A stretch of DNA of 37,287 nt, from contig CALMPG010000151.1 in the NCBI GenBank assembly GCA_937871915.1, positions 1 through 37,287 of the forward strand, in the 5' to 3' direction. The notes beneath the pieces are model-generated. The model did no database searches and was not told where the DNA came from. It saw only the letters and a program-made list of their open reading frames with translations. A program made the translations under genes and the position numbers. This stretch comes from an uncultured Phycisphaerales bacterium (GTDB lineage: Bacteria; Planctomycetota; Phycisphaerae; Phycisphaerales; UBA1924). This document shows positions 15,953 to 23,603 of this stretch, one piece after another; within the stretch, counting starts at the first letter, position 1, and every line of letters starts with the position of its first letter.

Positions 15953-16446
15953 GCTCTCCCGCCTTTCAGCTCACTCGCCCCCCGGAACTTCGCGAACACC
16001 CCATCTACGAACGAGGGCCTTCGTCTGGCGGGGACCATCGCCACACACTCCGGCGTGTGCTCGTCGAACCACGCGAGCACTCGCTCCCGGTCCCCCGACT
16101 TCACCAGGCGACGGAGCCGGCGGAGCTCCAGGGCCCACACCGATCGGAGCATCCGGGGCGGGCGCATCCCACGGATTGACGCCGTGAGCAACCGGCCCGC
16201 ATCGTGATACCCCATCCCGCTCCCACCCGCGTGCGCCGCCTCGCACGTCGCCCGGAACAAATCCGGCACGCCGCTCGCCGGCCTGTCCATCGACGGGACT
16301 CCTCTCGCGTGGACCGCTTCTGCCGCGGCGGTTGCGGCGTCGATGACGAACTGGGAGAGTGTCTTGCCGCTGAACTGGGCGGCCCGGCTGAGCCTGCTCT
16401 TCGTCTCTGCATCTACACGAATGGCGAGCATGGTGTTCTTTTCCAT
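15949..16446 (-). CDS. Ribbon-helix-helix (CopG/DUF1778-like) DNA-binding protein
   Basis: From ATG 16446 (MEKNTMLAIRVDAETKSRLS) the protein has 165 residues. Residues about 5-45 (LAIRVDAETKSRLSRAAQFS then SQFVIDAATAAA) match the ribbon-helix-helix fold of CopG/DUF1778 regulators. The rest is an unrecognised helical domain (RSVWALELRRLRRLVKSGDRERVLAWFDEH). DUF1778 proteins are often antitoxins, but no GNAT toxin follows; the next gene encodes an 81-residue protein. The gene begins just downstream of a near-consensus promoter whose -10 is covered by a perfect palindrome (16464-16482), so it probably represses itself, the 81-aa gene and perhaps int. Confidence 0.78.
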   Translation of the reverse strand: MEKNTMLAIRVDAETKSRLSRAAQFSGKTLSQFVIDAATAAAEAVHARGVPSMDRPASGVPDLFRATCEAAHAGGSGMGYHDAGRLLTASIRGMRPPRMLRSVWALELRRLRRLVKSGDRERVLAWFDEHTPECVAMVPARRRPSFVDGVFAKFRGASELKGGRA

Positions 16447-16463
16447 CGCGGAGTCTACGCCGC

Positions 16464-16497
16464 TGTCCGATGGTATCGGACAGAGTGCCGGTGTCAA
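16464..16497 (-). promoter_or_regulatory. Promoter with palindromic operator for the RHH gene
   Basis: On the minus strand TTGACA (16492-16497), a 16-nt spacer and TACCAT (16470-16475) form a promoter. TGTCCGAT and ATCGGACA (16464-16471 and 16475-16482) are a perfect 8-bp inverted repeat with a 3-nt centre lying over the -10. The expected start leaves a leader of about 17 nt without a clear ribosome-binding site. Confidence 0.65.
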
Positions 16498-16578
16498 TAC
16501 AGTAGCAAATGGGCCGGCCCGCCTTTCGGCGGCTCTGTGCCGGCCACGGTGCAGGGTGCGAGGGGGAGGCCGCTGGCG

Positions 16579-16875
16579 CTACGGCGCATTGGCGTCGATC
16601 TCGGCCTCGATGCGCTTCCGGGTGTTGAGCTTGGACTCGATCGTTCTCTTGAGCTCGCTAATCCTCGTCGGGAGCGTGACCTCCTTGAGTTCTTTGGCCT
16701 TTAGAAACTCTTCGTAGATGGAGGGCTTCCTCAGCTCGGCCTCCAGCTCTTTCAGGCTTTCCTGGTACCGCTGGAGGTCGGGCTCGTCTTCACGCTTGAA
16801 CTGTTCCATCTCCGCCTTCGCCGCGCTCAGCCTCGCCGCCTTGTCCGCCGACTCTGATCCACGTGTTCTGTACAT
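16579..16875 (-). CDS. Coiled-coil protein of unknown function
   Basis: From ATG 16875 (MYRTRGSESADKAARLSA), preceded by TTGGAGG at an 8-nt spacing, this is 98 residues. Nearly the whole chain is charged heptad-like helix (AKAEMEQFKREDEPDLQRYQ, SLKELEAELRKPSIYEEFLK, ISELKRTIESKLNTRKRIEA), so a coiled-coil dimer or rod is likely. It lies between the helicase gene and the RHH gene, 99 nt downstream of the helicase stop. No family is recognised. It might be a replication accessory or scaffold-like protein. Confidence 0.75.
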   Translation of the reverse strand: MYRTRGSESADKAARLSAAKAEMEQFKREDEPDLQRYQESLKELEAELRKPSIYEEFLKAKELKEVTLPTRISELKRTIESKLNTRKRIEAEIDANAP

Positions 16876-16974
16876 TGTCCGAACCTCCAAGAAAAAGGAC
16901 CCTTCAATCCATCGACCGCGTTTCGACGCGGGCTCGCTTCGTCATTCGCTCTCGCACGCACGAGGCCCCTTCGA

Positions 16975-18621
16975 TCAGTCGATGGCCTCGCCCTCCCCGT
17001 CCAGGTGCTCCGCCGGCGGCGGTGCGGACAACGGGAATGGGTCCTCCGCTCTCACAGTCGGCACGTTGCTGATGCGCGGGGGCGGCGGGGTGTTCGCGGC
17101 GGCGGCCTTGTCCGGGGCCGCGATCCGGTACAACCGTTCTCCGTTGATCCGCGTGGCCTCGCTGGGCAGCACCACCTGATAGCCGAGCCGGATCAGCGAA
17201 GGTGCGAGGCGCCGGATGCGTCCGGCGATGCCCTTGGCGTTCTTCGGCCACGATGGCGGGATCGGCGTGGGCTTGGGCAGCTCCTCCTGAAGGCGCTTGG
17301 CGGTGCCCTCCCACGGCCCGATGAGCTCGCCCATCATGGCCATGATCGATTCGGCGAACGCATCGCCCTCGACCACATCCCGCGCGATCTCGCTCTCCTG
17401 CCCGCTGAACCGCTGGAGCGTGTTGCACTTGTGCTCCAACGCCTCATCCATCGCCGCGAGCACGCGCGAGAAGTCGGCGAGGCGGGGCATCTCGATCGGT
17501 CGGACTTCCGGCAACCACGCGAGCACCTTCACCAGGAGATCGAGCAGGGCACCGACCATCCGAGGCCGGGCCAGGTCGTACCCGCGCATGAGAGCGTCTT
17601 CGGAGAGCCGCTTCGTTGGGTCGATGCGCTCCAGCTCGATCTTGAGCAGGCGGCTCCCGAGGTCCCCGCGGAGCGCCGGGAGGTCGATGCCGTTGATGAG
17701 GATGGGTCGGCGGAACTCGACCACGTGAAGGTCCCCATCGGAGTAGAGCTTGCGCGTCACCCGCCCATCGCCGGTCACTCCCCGGCAGAGCGCATCCGAG
17801 AGCCATTCGGGAATCTGGGAAAGATTGTCCAGGGCCACCACCCACCGCCCGGACGCGGCCACGGTCCATTGATCGGGGTCCCGCGGCGGACAGCACAGCC
17901 GCGCCGGTCCGGGGTCGATCAGGTTGGCGATGAGCTTCGCGGCCGTGCTCTTCCCCGTCGCCTGTTCTCCGGTCAGGAGCAGGACTGGATGGGCGATCTC
18001 GGGAATGAACGCGGCCACGCACCACCCGACGAAGAGCCAAAAGTCCTCCTGGCCGACGTTGAGGAACCTGCGCAGTTCCTCGATATCCCCACCACGCTCA
18101 GGCGCTGGGAGTTCGCCGATGAGCTCGGTCCGCCGGAAGAGCACCGACGATGATGCCTCGATCGACCACCCATCCGGCCGCACCACCACCACGCGACCCC
18201 GCGTGCATCCGAGGTCCAACACGATCTCCCCCGCGGGCCCGCGGGCGGTGCGGAGCTCCACCGCCTCTGGTTCGCCGCTCATGGCCCGCCCCTGGAGCGT
18301 GAGCATCACGTCCGCCAGGGCCACCGAGGACGCGGCCTTGCCGTACTTCCGTGAGTGCGCGTCGGCGAGCTCGGCCCGGAGTGAGTCGCCACCGCCGCGG
18401 AGCATCCGGACCACGTTGGGCCCTTTCGCGGGGACCGCGAAGGCATCGCCCTTGGGGGTGCGGGAGATCCGGAACCGCTCCAACGCGATCGCCATGAGCC
18501 GGTCCTGCTGGCTCTGCTTTCCCTCGCCGTGGGGTCCCTTCGATCCGCCGGGATCGGGCGCGGCGGTGCCGCCTCCCCACTCGCCGGCTCCGGTTGTCGC
18601 CGCTTCTGTTCCGCCGCTCAT
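16975..18621 (-). CDS. AAA+/SF3-like helicase of the element's replication module
   Basis: This 548-residue protein starts at ATG 18621, overlapping the primase stop by ATGA. Residues 218-226 are the Walker A motif (GEQATGKST), about 261-266 a Walker B-like VVALDN, followed by the sensor/motif C-like RRPILINGIDLP. This order fits the ATPase domain of phage and island replication helicases. An N-terminal region of about 200 residues is unassigned, and the C-terminal part (IAGRIRRLAPSLIRLGYQV, then GERLYRIA) looks like a winged-helix DNA-binding tail. With the CHC2/Toprim primase next to it, it probably unwinds the origin of the excised element. The ends are Gly/Pro-rich. Exact superfamily placement is inferred. 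Confidence 0.85.
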   Translation of the reverse strand: MSGGTEAATTGAGEWGGGTAAPDPGGSKGPHGEGKQSQQDRLMAIALERFRISRTPKGDAFAVPAKGPNVVRMLRGGGDSLRAELADAHSRKYGKAASSVALADVMLTLQGRAMSGEPEAVELRTARGPAGEIVLDLGCTRGRVVVVRPDGWSIEASSSVLFRRTELIGELPAPERGGDIEELRRFLNVGQEDFWLFVGWCVAAFIPEIAHPVLLLTGEQATGKSTAAKLIANLIDPGPARLCCPPRDPDQWTVAASGRWVVALDNLSQIPEWLSDALCRGVTGDGRVTRKLYSDGDLHVVEFRRPILINGIDLPALRGDLGSRLLKIELERIDPTKRLSEDALMRGYDLARPRMVGALLDLLVKVLAWLPEVRPIEMPRLADFSRVLAAMDEALEHKCNTLQRFSGQESEIARDVVEGDAFAESIMAMMGELIGPWEGTAKRLQEELPKPTPIPPSWPKNAKGIAGRIRRLAPSLIRLGYQVVLPSEATRINGERLYRIAAPDKAAAANTPPPPRISNVPTVRAEDPFPLSAPPPAEHLDGEGEAID

Positions 18622-19595
18622 ACCCGCTCCAGTTTCAGCACTTCGCCCATGCTGTTCGCCAACGCCGCTCGATTCGGATGGACTCCGAGCCACGCCCGGA
18701 GGTCTTTGTGCGGAGCAGGAGGGAGCCGCCACGGCACCCGAACCTGCCAGGCCCGCGCGAGGGCGTTCGCCACCACCACCGCTCCCTCGCGCCCGGGCCA
18801 CTTGCCGTCGGGCTTTTCATCGTTCTCGCCGAGGATCACCACGCGCCGCCCGCGCAGACTCTCCACCAGGTGCTCCACCCCGCAGCGGTTGCTCGGCCTT
18901 CCCACCGCCGTCCACCCGACCGACAGAGCCGCGGCCGTGTCGGATGCCCCTTCCGGCACGATCACCGGGTCCGGCATCGACGCCAGATCCGCCGGACCGA
19001 ACAGGCCGAGGCGCCCGCCGGTGAGCGTCCACTTCGATCCGTCTCTTCCGCGGGCGCACAGTCCGATGATCTCGCCCCCGCCGCTCCGCATTGGGAACAC
19101 CCACGCCGGGCCCCGCACCCTGCGCTTGATGATCGCCTCGAGCGCCGGCTCATCGGCCCACCCGACGTTGAGGCGAGTGAGTGCTTCGCGGCTCACACCG
19201 AGAATCACCGACAGCTCCCCCAGTCGATCGTCCGGCATGGCCCTGGCGAAGGCGTCGGCGAGCTCCGGCCAGTCCTGCGCTGGCCGGGCCCGTTCCGCGC
19301 GCCGCGTGGGTTGGGAGCCTGGAGCCGGCTTCCGCCCACGCTCATCGGCGGGGAACAGGTCCGCCAGCCTCATGCCGAGCATGTCGGCGATCGTCGCGAC
19401 CGTGCAACCCGCGTGGCACTTGAGCAGCGTGGCCCCGTTGTCGCCGATCGTGATCGAGAGCGATGGGGCGGAGTCCTCGTGCGTCGGGCAGGTGGCGCAC
19501 CATCCAGCGCCGCTCGTGCGCGGGTTGCAGCCGAGCTCGCGAAGGGTCGCGATCACGCGGGCCGTGGGATCTCGCGTCGGGGGAAGCCGCCTCAT
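18618..19595 (-). CDS. DNA primase with CHC2 zinc finger and Toprim domain
   Basis: This 325-residue protein starts at ATG 19595, overlapping the preceding HTH gene by ATGA. Residues 33-64 form the zinc site (CATCPTHED...KCHAGC: Cys33/36, His39, Cys60/64). A Toprim-like region follows with PVIVPEGASDTAAAL and RRVVILGENDEKPDG, where Glu and the Asp/Glu cluster should bind magnesium. The architecture is that of compact primases of phages and integrative islands, lacking the long DnaG helicase-binding domain. It should make RNA primers for the element's own replication, coupled to the helicase gene translated immediately after it. Confidence 0.9.
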   Translation of the reverse strand: MRRLPPTRDPTARVIATLRELGCNPRTSGAGWCATCPTHEDSAPSLSITIGDNGATLLKCHAGCTVATIADMLGMRLADLFPADERGRKPAPGSQPTRRAERARPAQDWPELADAFARAMPDDRLGELSVILGVSREALTRLNVGWADEPALEAIIKRRVRGPAWVFPMRSGGGEIIGLCARGRDGSKWTLTGGRLGLFGPADLASMPDPVIVPEGASDTAAALSVGWTAVGRPSNRCGVEHLVESLRGRRVVILGENDEKPDGKWPGREGAVVVANALARAWQVRVPWRLPPAPHKDLRAWLGVHPNRAALANSMGEVLKLERV

Positions 19596-19837
19596 GCCTT
19601 CGGGCCCTCCTCCTGGATGAACTTCCGGAGGTCGGAGAGCCGGACGCGGCGGAGCTTGCCCACACGGACGAACGGGAGTCGCCCTTGCTTGTTGTACACG
19701 TTGATGGCCGAGACGGTGATCCGGAGAGCCACGCACGCCTCCTCGATGGTGAGGAGCTGCAGCGCGTCGGCGGGGCTCGCCGGCGACTCCGCCGGGGGCG
19801 GGTTCGGGGGCGATGGTGTGTTGGGCGTGCCGTTCAT
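19592..19837 (-). CDS. Excisionase-family HTH protein (second of two)
   Basis: From ATG 19837 the 81-residue protein has a Pro-rich N-terminus, then a MerR-like helix-turn-helix typical of the AlpA/excisionase family: LLTIEEACVALRITVSAINV, then YNKQGRLPFVRVGKLRRVRL and SDLRKFIQE. Such proteins bind direct repeats, either as recombination directionality factors or as transcription activators of satellite genes (AlpA role). Its stop overlaps the primase start (ATGA) and it lies 5 nt after the first HTH gene, so the order HTH1-HTH2-primase-helicase is one operon. Confidence 0.85.
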   Translation of the reverse strand: MNGTPNTPSPPNPPPAESPASPADALQLLTIEEACVALRITVSAINVYNKQGRLPFVRVGKLRRVRLSDLRKFIQEEGPKA

Positions 19838-19842
19838 GGGGA

Positions 19843-20133
19843 TCACGCACCCTTCCCGGCGGGGGCGGCGGCCGCCTCGGTTGCCGGTGCTTGAGGGCTC
19901 GGCGAGGACCCGGCCGCCATCACGCGGCGGAGGTCGCTCAGGCGGAAGCGCGTCCCGCGCGTGCTCGCCATGTTGACGCGGGGGATGACGCCCAGGCCCG
20001 AGATGCGCCAGAGCTGGCGCACGCTGATCGAGAGCATGGCCGCGGCGTCGCGGGGCTTGAGCAGGCGGTCTGGTTCCGCGTGGAACTCGGGCGGGGTGGG
20101 GGCGGGTTTCGTGGCCGGCAGGTCCTCGCGCAT
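19843..20133 (-). CDS. Excisionase-family HTH protein (first of two)
   Basis: This 96-residue protein has the core DRLLKPRDAAAMLSISVRQLW, then RISGLGVIPRVNM and TRFRLSDLRRVMAAG, the same MerR-like fold as the next gene and clearly a diverged relative. It is the first gene of the replication operon, downstream of a 100-nt control region with nested inverted repeats. Tandem AlpA-like genes suggest one regulates transcription while the other directs excision; which does which cannot be read from sequence. Confidence 0.85.
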   Translation of the reverse strand: MREDLPATKPAPTPPEFHAEPDRLLKPRDAAAMLSISVRQLWRISGLGVIPRVNMASTRGTRFRLSDLRRVMAAGSSPSPQAPATEAAAAPAGKGA

Positions 20134-20154
20134 GGCGATGGCTCCATACCGGCG

Positions 20155-20201
20155 ATTCGTGCGGCGTCATCAACGGCCGGTGCGTTGATGGTCACACGAA
20201 T
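20155..20201 (-). promoter_or_regulatory. Nested inverted repeats upstream of the replication operon
   Basis: CATCAAC (20168-20174) and GTTGATG (20184-20190) form an inner inverted repeat. ATTCGTG (20155-20161) and CACGAAT (20195-20201) form an outer one. They lie just ahead of the first HTH gene and are likely binding sites for one of the element's regulators. Confidence 0.55.
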
Positions 20202-20232
20202 ATCCGCCCAAGTTCAAACCTTGTCTATGGTC

Positions 20233-21423
20233 TCACGCTGCCGATTTTCGCTCCGTGACACTTGCACGCGCTTCGCGGCGCTTCACAACCGGAGTCGTCG
20301 CGTCCCGACGCATTTCATACCCGCGTCTGCGAAGGCCCTTTTCTGCGGCATCGAGATCCACCAGGAACTTCGAGCCCTCTCCCTTGCTCGGCAAGCTGGG
20401 AATCGTCCCGTCCTTCACGAGCTCCAGGGCCCGCGGATACGGCAGCGCCTTCCCGCTGCGCGGATCGATGAAGTGCTCCGCCAACCACCTCACACTTACA
20501 CGAGGTGTCGGGCCGGTTGGCTCTGAGTCGGCGGCTACCACGGAACCCGTGGGGCATGACCCTTGTGCAGATGTGGGCGTCTGTGCCTCATGCTCAAGCA
20601 TCGCGATCAGGTCCACGAGCCGGCTGTCCAACACCTCCCACTCCGCGTCCGCGACCACCCGCGACGGGAGAGTTGCGTGGCCGGAACACGGCAGCCAAAC
20701 GCATCTGGCGAGGATTCCGGGAGCGCCCGCCAGAAGTTCGGCGACCTGCAACTCAGACTCTTTGAGCGCATCGGAATAGGCCAGACGGTTCAACGCGCTC
20801 CGATCCATGATCTCGGCGACTGGCATGGCATCGCGCACCGCGCTCAGGAAGTCCCTGCCCACACGGTTGGCCAGGCACACCGCCATGTACACGGGATTCC
20901 CACACGCGCCCGCGATCACCAGGCTGTTCGGCGAGGAGAGTCTCGTGAGGCGCAGCCCATCGGGAGTGCCCTCCGTCAAGCGGTATGCCGCCCAGGCCCG
21001 ATGCGACGAGAGCAGCAGGCGCATGAGCGTCTCGAACACGCGCGCAACGTCCGCGACATCAAACCACGTCAGACCCCCCGTGTTCGGCTTCTCAAGCTCC
21101 CACAGGAACTCAAGATGGCGGGCGAAGTGCAGCGCGTGCCTGGCCAGCTTGACCGCGCGAACGGCGGCCCGCGGCTCATTGAATCCATCGAGATGTGCCG
21201 TGCGTTCAGCCAGCGCCACCCCGGATTGGAGCCGCTGCAGCGCCTCCGCCGCGTGCCACTCGTGCCAATGTGGGTCTGTGTCAGGATCCACCTGTGGAAT
21301 GCGTTCCACCTTGAGGAGGAACTCCAGCTTTTTTCGCAGCTCTTCACCGCGGTCCTGATCCCTCAACTTCGGTGCTTTCCGCCCTGTCGCCCCGCCGCGC
21401 GCCGCCGTGCGCATCTTCGCCAT
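20233..21423 (-). CDS. Unknown protein with a C-terminal excisionase-like HTH
   Basis: This 396-residue protein starts at ATG 21423 behind a good GGGAGGCGGCA ribosome-binding site. The first 280 residues are mostly helical and unrecognised (ALQRLQSGVALAERTAHLDG, AVKLARHALHFARHLEFLWE, FETLMRLLLSSHRAWAAYRL). Residues about 315-370 resemble a helix-turn-helix of the excisionase type (VSVRWLAEHFIDPRSGKALP, YPRALELVKDGTIPSLP, SKFLVDLDAA). It is the first leftward gene after the divergent control region, with a TATACT -10 candidate at 21476-21481. It may be the master regulator of the element or a defence or hijack factor; neither is proven. Confidence 0.75.
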   Translation of the reverse strand: MAKMRTAARGGATGRKAPKLRDQDRGEELRKKLEFLLKVERIPQVDPDTDPHWHEWHAAEALQRLQSGVALAERTAHLDGFNEPRAAVRAVKLARHALHFARHLEFLWELEKPNTGGLTWFDVADVARVFETLMRLLLSSHRAWAAYRLTEGTPDGLRLTRLSSPNSLVIAGACGNPVYMAVCLANRVGRDFLSAVRDAMPVAEIMDRSALNRLAYSDALKESELQVAELLAGAPGILARCVWLPCSGHATLPSRVVADAEWEVLDSRLVDLIAMLEHEAQTPTSAQGSCPTGSVVAADSEPTGPTPRVSVRWLAEHFIDPRSGKALPYPRALELVKDGTIPSLPSKGEGSKFLVDLDAAEKGLRRRGYEMRRDATTPVVKRREARASVTERKSAA

Positions 21424-21679
21424 TGCCGCCTCCCGTCCGTGGAGAGATTGAGGTACCTTCCGCCGCTCGCGTGTGAGTATACGCGATCAGGCATTGGCAT
21501 GCACGCTGGGTCAATAACCCCGCCAGTGCAAGGCCACTCCATAATGAAAGAGTGCCCGGATTGACCGGCAGAATCGGCAACGTGCCTGTAACCCCCAGAG
21601 ATTGGCCGCACTTGCGCGAGGCTTGGCGCGTCAACCGGAACCGGCATGCCTGCGCATCATCGGCAACCGTGGTCCCGAT

Positions 21680-21780
21680 CCGGCGCGCGTGCCGGCGGTG
21701 ATCGCCCCGGGCGGCTCGCGATGGTGGGCGTGCTCTGGCACAATCCCTCCGCTTCCTCGCCTGACGGCGAACGCCGGAAG
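21680..21780 (+). repeat. 101-bp direct repeat, copy 1
   Basis: Identical to 28953-29053 over 101 bases. It begins with a small hairpin (CCGGC-GCGCGT-GCCGG) and contains GCCCCGGGC and TGGCACAATCCC. Both copies are in the same orientation and outside the main genes, on either side of the rightward arm. Confidence 0.93.
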
Positions 21781-21838
21781 TGGCGTGTGTAGAAGCGCAT
21801 CGAAGCGCGACGAAGCGAGATTGAACGACCGGTATCCC

Positions 21839-21867
21839 TTGCACACGGCCACCCACGCGGCTTACTT
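21839..21867 (+). promoter_or_regulatory. Candidate promoter of the rightward operon
   Basis: TTGCAC (21839-21844), a 17-nt spacer and TTACTT (21862-21867) lie 47 nt before the first rightward ATG. The match to consensus is partial. Confidence 0.35.
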
Positions 21868-21913
21868 TCACTCTGGCGAAGTTGTCCGGATGGACTCGGG
21901 CAGGAGCGGACGC

Positions 21914-22234
21914 ATGGAACTCAACGACGGTCGGGGAAACAACAGACGCACTTCGAAAACCACCGCACCCGGGGTCGGGCCGCCGTCGCGCTCGCGTTCC
22001 GGTGATGCCCATTCGGACAACGCCCGTCTCTCCGATCGCATGCTCGCCCTCGCCGATCGGATCGAGCGACATGAGGTTCCTCGCGAGCGACTCGCGCCGC
22101 TGATGGCCCTGATCGGAGAGATCGAGAACGGCAACACCTGGTATCGGTATGGGGACGGGGGCGACGCCGCTCCGTCGTCTCGGATGGGAGAACACCGCCA
22201 CGGCCAGGACAGTCCGGGCCACGGTGGGGCGTGA
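21914..22234 (+). CDS. Small protein, first gene of the rightward operon
   Basis: From ATG 21914 (MELNDGRGNN), preceded by AGGAG at 7 nt, this is 106 residues. The N- and C-terminal parts are polar and low-complexity. The centre (NARLSDRMLALADRIERHEVPRERL, by position, then APLMALIGEIENG) is a helical pair. No family is recognised. The next gene follows after a 171-nt structured leader that begins 6 nt past its stop. Confidence 0.6.
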   Translation: MELNDGRGNNRRTSKTTAPGVGPPSRSRSGDAHSDNARLSDRMLALADRIERHEVPRERLAPLMALIGEIENGNTWYRYGDGGDAAPSSRMGEHRHGQDSPGHGGA

Positions 22235-22240
22235 TCGCAC

Positions 22241-22405
22241 GCCGCGCTCCGGTCGCCACCGGACCGCGGCATTGGTTCCGTGCTCCAGTGTCCTTCGTCG
22301 GCATCTGGAGCGTCCTTTTCGCCAGCTCGCCGGTTTCGGTCCGGCGGGTTGGTTTTGGGTTGCACGCACGCCGTGAGAGCCGCCGGTTCTCCAAGGAGTT
22401 TCTCC
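22241..22405 (+). promoter_or_regulatory. Structured leader upstream of small gene X1
   Basis: Three hairpins are visible. The first is 22241-22270: a 13-nt arm, CGCC loop and 13-nt arm pairing GCCGCG/CGCGGC and TCCGGT/ACCGGA. The second is 22283-22310 (CTCCAG/CTGGAG around CCTTCGTCGG). The third is 22328-22346 (CGCCGG/CCGGCG, followed by GGTTGGTTTT). The first two resemble those at 23604-23675 in size and loop sequence, including a compensatory base-pair change, so this is likely a conserved RNA element. Confidence 0.55.
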
Positions 22406-22672
22406 ATGTCCACCGCTTCGTTCACACTCTCATCGTCACTGATCGACATCACGACCGGGCGCATCGGGCGGGTTCCCGGCGCGACCACCTATGGCGAGGC
22501 GGTGAAGGCGTACCAGGCCGCCGGGCTGAAGATCGGCGACGCGCAATGTGAGGCGCAGCGTCACCACCGCGATCTGTGGTTGATCGAGCGGCAACGGCTT
22601 GCCGACGAGTACATGAATGTGACCTTGCCGAAGCAGCGGGAGCGCAGGCGCCGAGCCGAATCTGCGGGATAA
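22406..22672 (+). CDS. Small protein X1 with a new shared domain
   Basis: From ATG 22406 (MSTASFTLSS), with AAGGAG 7 nt upstream, this is 88 residues. Residues about 25-75 carry a domain shared with two neighbours: VPGATTYGEAVKAYQAAGLK, then IGDAQCEAQRHHRDLWLIER and QRLADEYMN. The pattern AY..aGl..GdA....hH..LW..E..RL...Y is the same in all three. A basic tail (KQRERRRR) could bind nucleic acid. I know no named family with this pattern; the three genes look like tandem duplicates. Confidence 0.75.
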   Translation: MSTASFTLSSSLIDITTGRIGRVPGATTYGEAVKAYQAAGLKIGDAQCEAQRHHRDLWLIERQRLADEYMNVTLPKQRERRRRAESAG

Positions 22673-22705
22673 GAACGGTCCGCGACCGTGCTCCGCCCGC
22701 TCGAG

Positions 22706-23257
22706 ATGACGACACCTCCTATGGCACGACCCGACACAAATCCCGCCCTTCGCCCCTTCTTCCAGAAGTTGCGGCGTTCGCTCGACGAGGATCGCGCTGC
22801 GCAGGATGCCAGCTTCGCCAAGCACCGGAACGGTGCCCACGCCGCTTCTCCCGCGCAGCCGATGCCCGCGCGGGTGATCGCCCCACCACCTGCGCTCACT
22901 CCAGCCCAGCAGTTGCTCGCCTCTCTCAAGTCGGAGTTTCCCGGCCCAGCGCATGCCGTTTTCCGAGAGGACTGCATGCTGGATGGGCTGACGATGGAAC
23001 AGGCGAGAGAACGAAAGCGGGAACACGATCGCATCGCGGCTCTTCCGAAACAGGACTTCTTCACAAAGCAATGGGGCCCGGTCCCCAATCCTTCGAACTT
23101 CGCCGCCGCCTTCGCCGCCTACATCTCGTGCGGCGTGAAACGTGGCGACGCCTACCGCCTCGTGCAGATTCACCACGCGGAACTCTGGCAAGCGGAAAAA
23201 GTCCGCCTCGCGAATGAGTACGCCGCGCATCGGCAGCGCCGCAGCGCTCGCCTCTAG
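22706..23257 (+). CDS. Protein X2 with the shared domain at its C-terminus
   Basis: From ATG 22706 (MTTPPMARPD) it has 183 residues; ATG 22721 and GTG 22688 are other possible starts, and no ribosome-binding site is clear. Residues about 15-130 are unique (PFFQKLRRSLDEDRAAQDAS, PAQQLLASLKSEFPGPAHAV, GLTMEQARERKREHDRIAAL). The C-terminal 55 residues hold the X domain: FAAAFAAYISCGVKRGDAYR, then LVQIHHAELWQAEKVRLANE and a basic end. It is thus a longer relative of X1 and X3 with an added N-terminal domain. Confidence 0.72.
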   Translation: MTTPPMARPDTNPALRPFFQKLRRSLDEDRAAQDASFAKHRNGAHAASPAQPMPARVIAPPPALTPAQQLLASLKSEFPGPAHAVFREDCMLDGLTMEQARERKREHDRIAALPKQDFFTKQWGPVPNPSNFAAAFAAYISCGVKRGDAYRLVQIHHAELWQAEKVRLANEYAAHRQRRSARL

Positions 23258-23289
23258 ATCGTTTCAATGACTTCGCAGGAATCCAGACC

Positions 23290-23595
23290 ATGCTGACGAG
23301 CACAAGCACACCTTCCACGCCCACCTCCCCTGCGGCTACCGCGGAGGCATCCGAATTCCCCACGGCTAGGAGCATGGACCCGCTCACGTGCCATCAGACC
23401 GCGCTCCGGTCCTTTGACGAGTGGCAGTACAAGTACGGACCCGAGGCCAACCGGCTTGAAATACAACTTGCCGGCATGCCCGAGCATGCGGAGGAGCGCA
23501 CCGAAGTCGTCGCCCGCCTGGCGTGGCTCGCGAAGTACAAGGCGTGGATGGACTCGCTCGGCCGGTGGCGAGCCTCGATAACCGGCGGTGTCTGA
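23290..23595 (+). CDS. Small protein of unknown function
   Basis: From ATG 23290 (MLTSTSTPST) this is 101 residues. A Ser/Thr/Pro-rich N-terminus precedes a helical part (TALRSFDEWQYKYGPEANRL, MPEHAEERTEVVARLAWLAK, YKAWMDSLGRWRASI). No family is recognised. It lies between X2 and the second structured leader and is probably in the same operon. Confidence 0.65.
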   Translation: MLTSTSTPSTPTSPAATAEASEFPTARSMDPLTCHQTALRSFDEWQYKYGPEANRLEIQLAGMPEHAEERTEVVARLAWLAKYKAWMDSLGRWRASITGGV

Positions 23596-23603
23596 ACGCA
23601 CTC

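Larger units (their letters stand above)
21424..21913. other. Divergent control region between the element's two arms
   Basis: These 490 bases separate the leftward and rightward operons. They contain a minus-strand TATACT (21476-21481), the first copy of the 101-bp direct repeat (21680-21780) and a plus-strand promoter candidate (21839-21867). I see no gene in them. An origin or regulator sites are plausible here. Confidence 0.6.

Noticed and set aside
21680..21780. Sigma-54 promoter in the 101-bp repeat (TGGCAC)
   Set aside because: The required GC/TTGC element at the -12 position is missing.
22241..22270. Integron attC site
   Set aside because: The hairpin lacks the attC core sites, and the element's recombinase is a tRNA-type integrase without the integron-specific insertion being evident.
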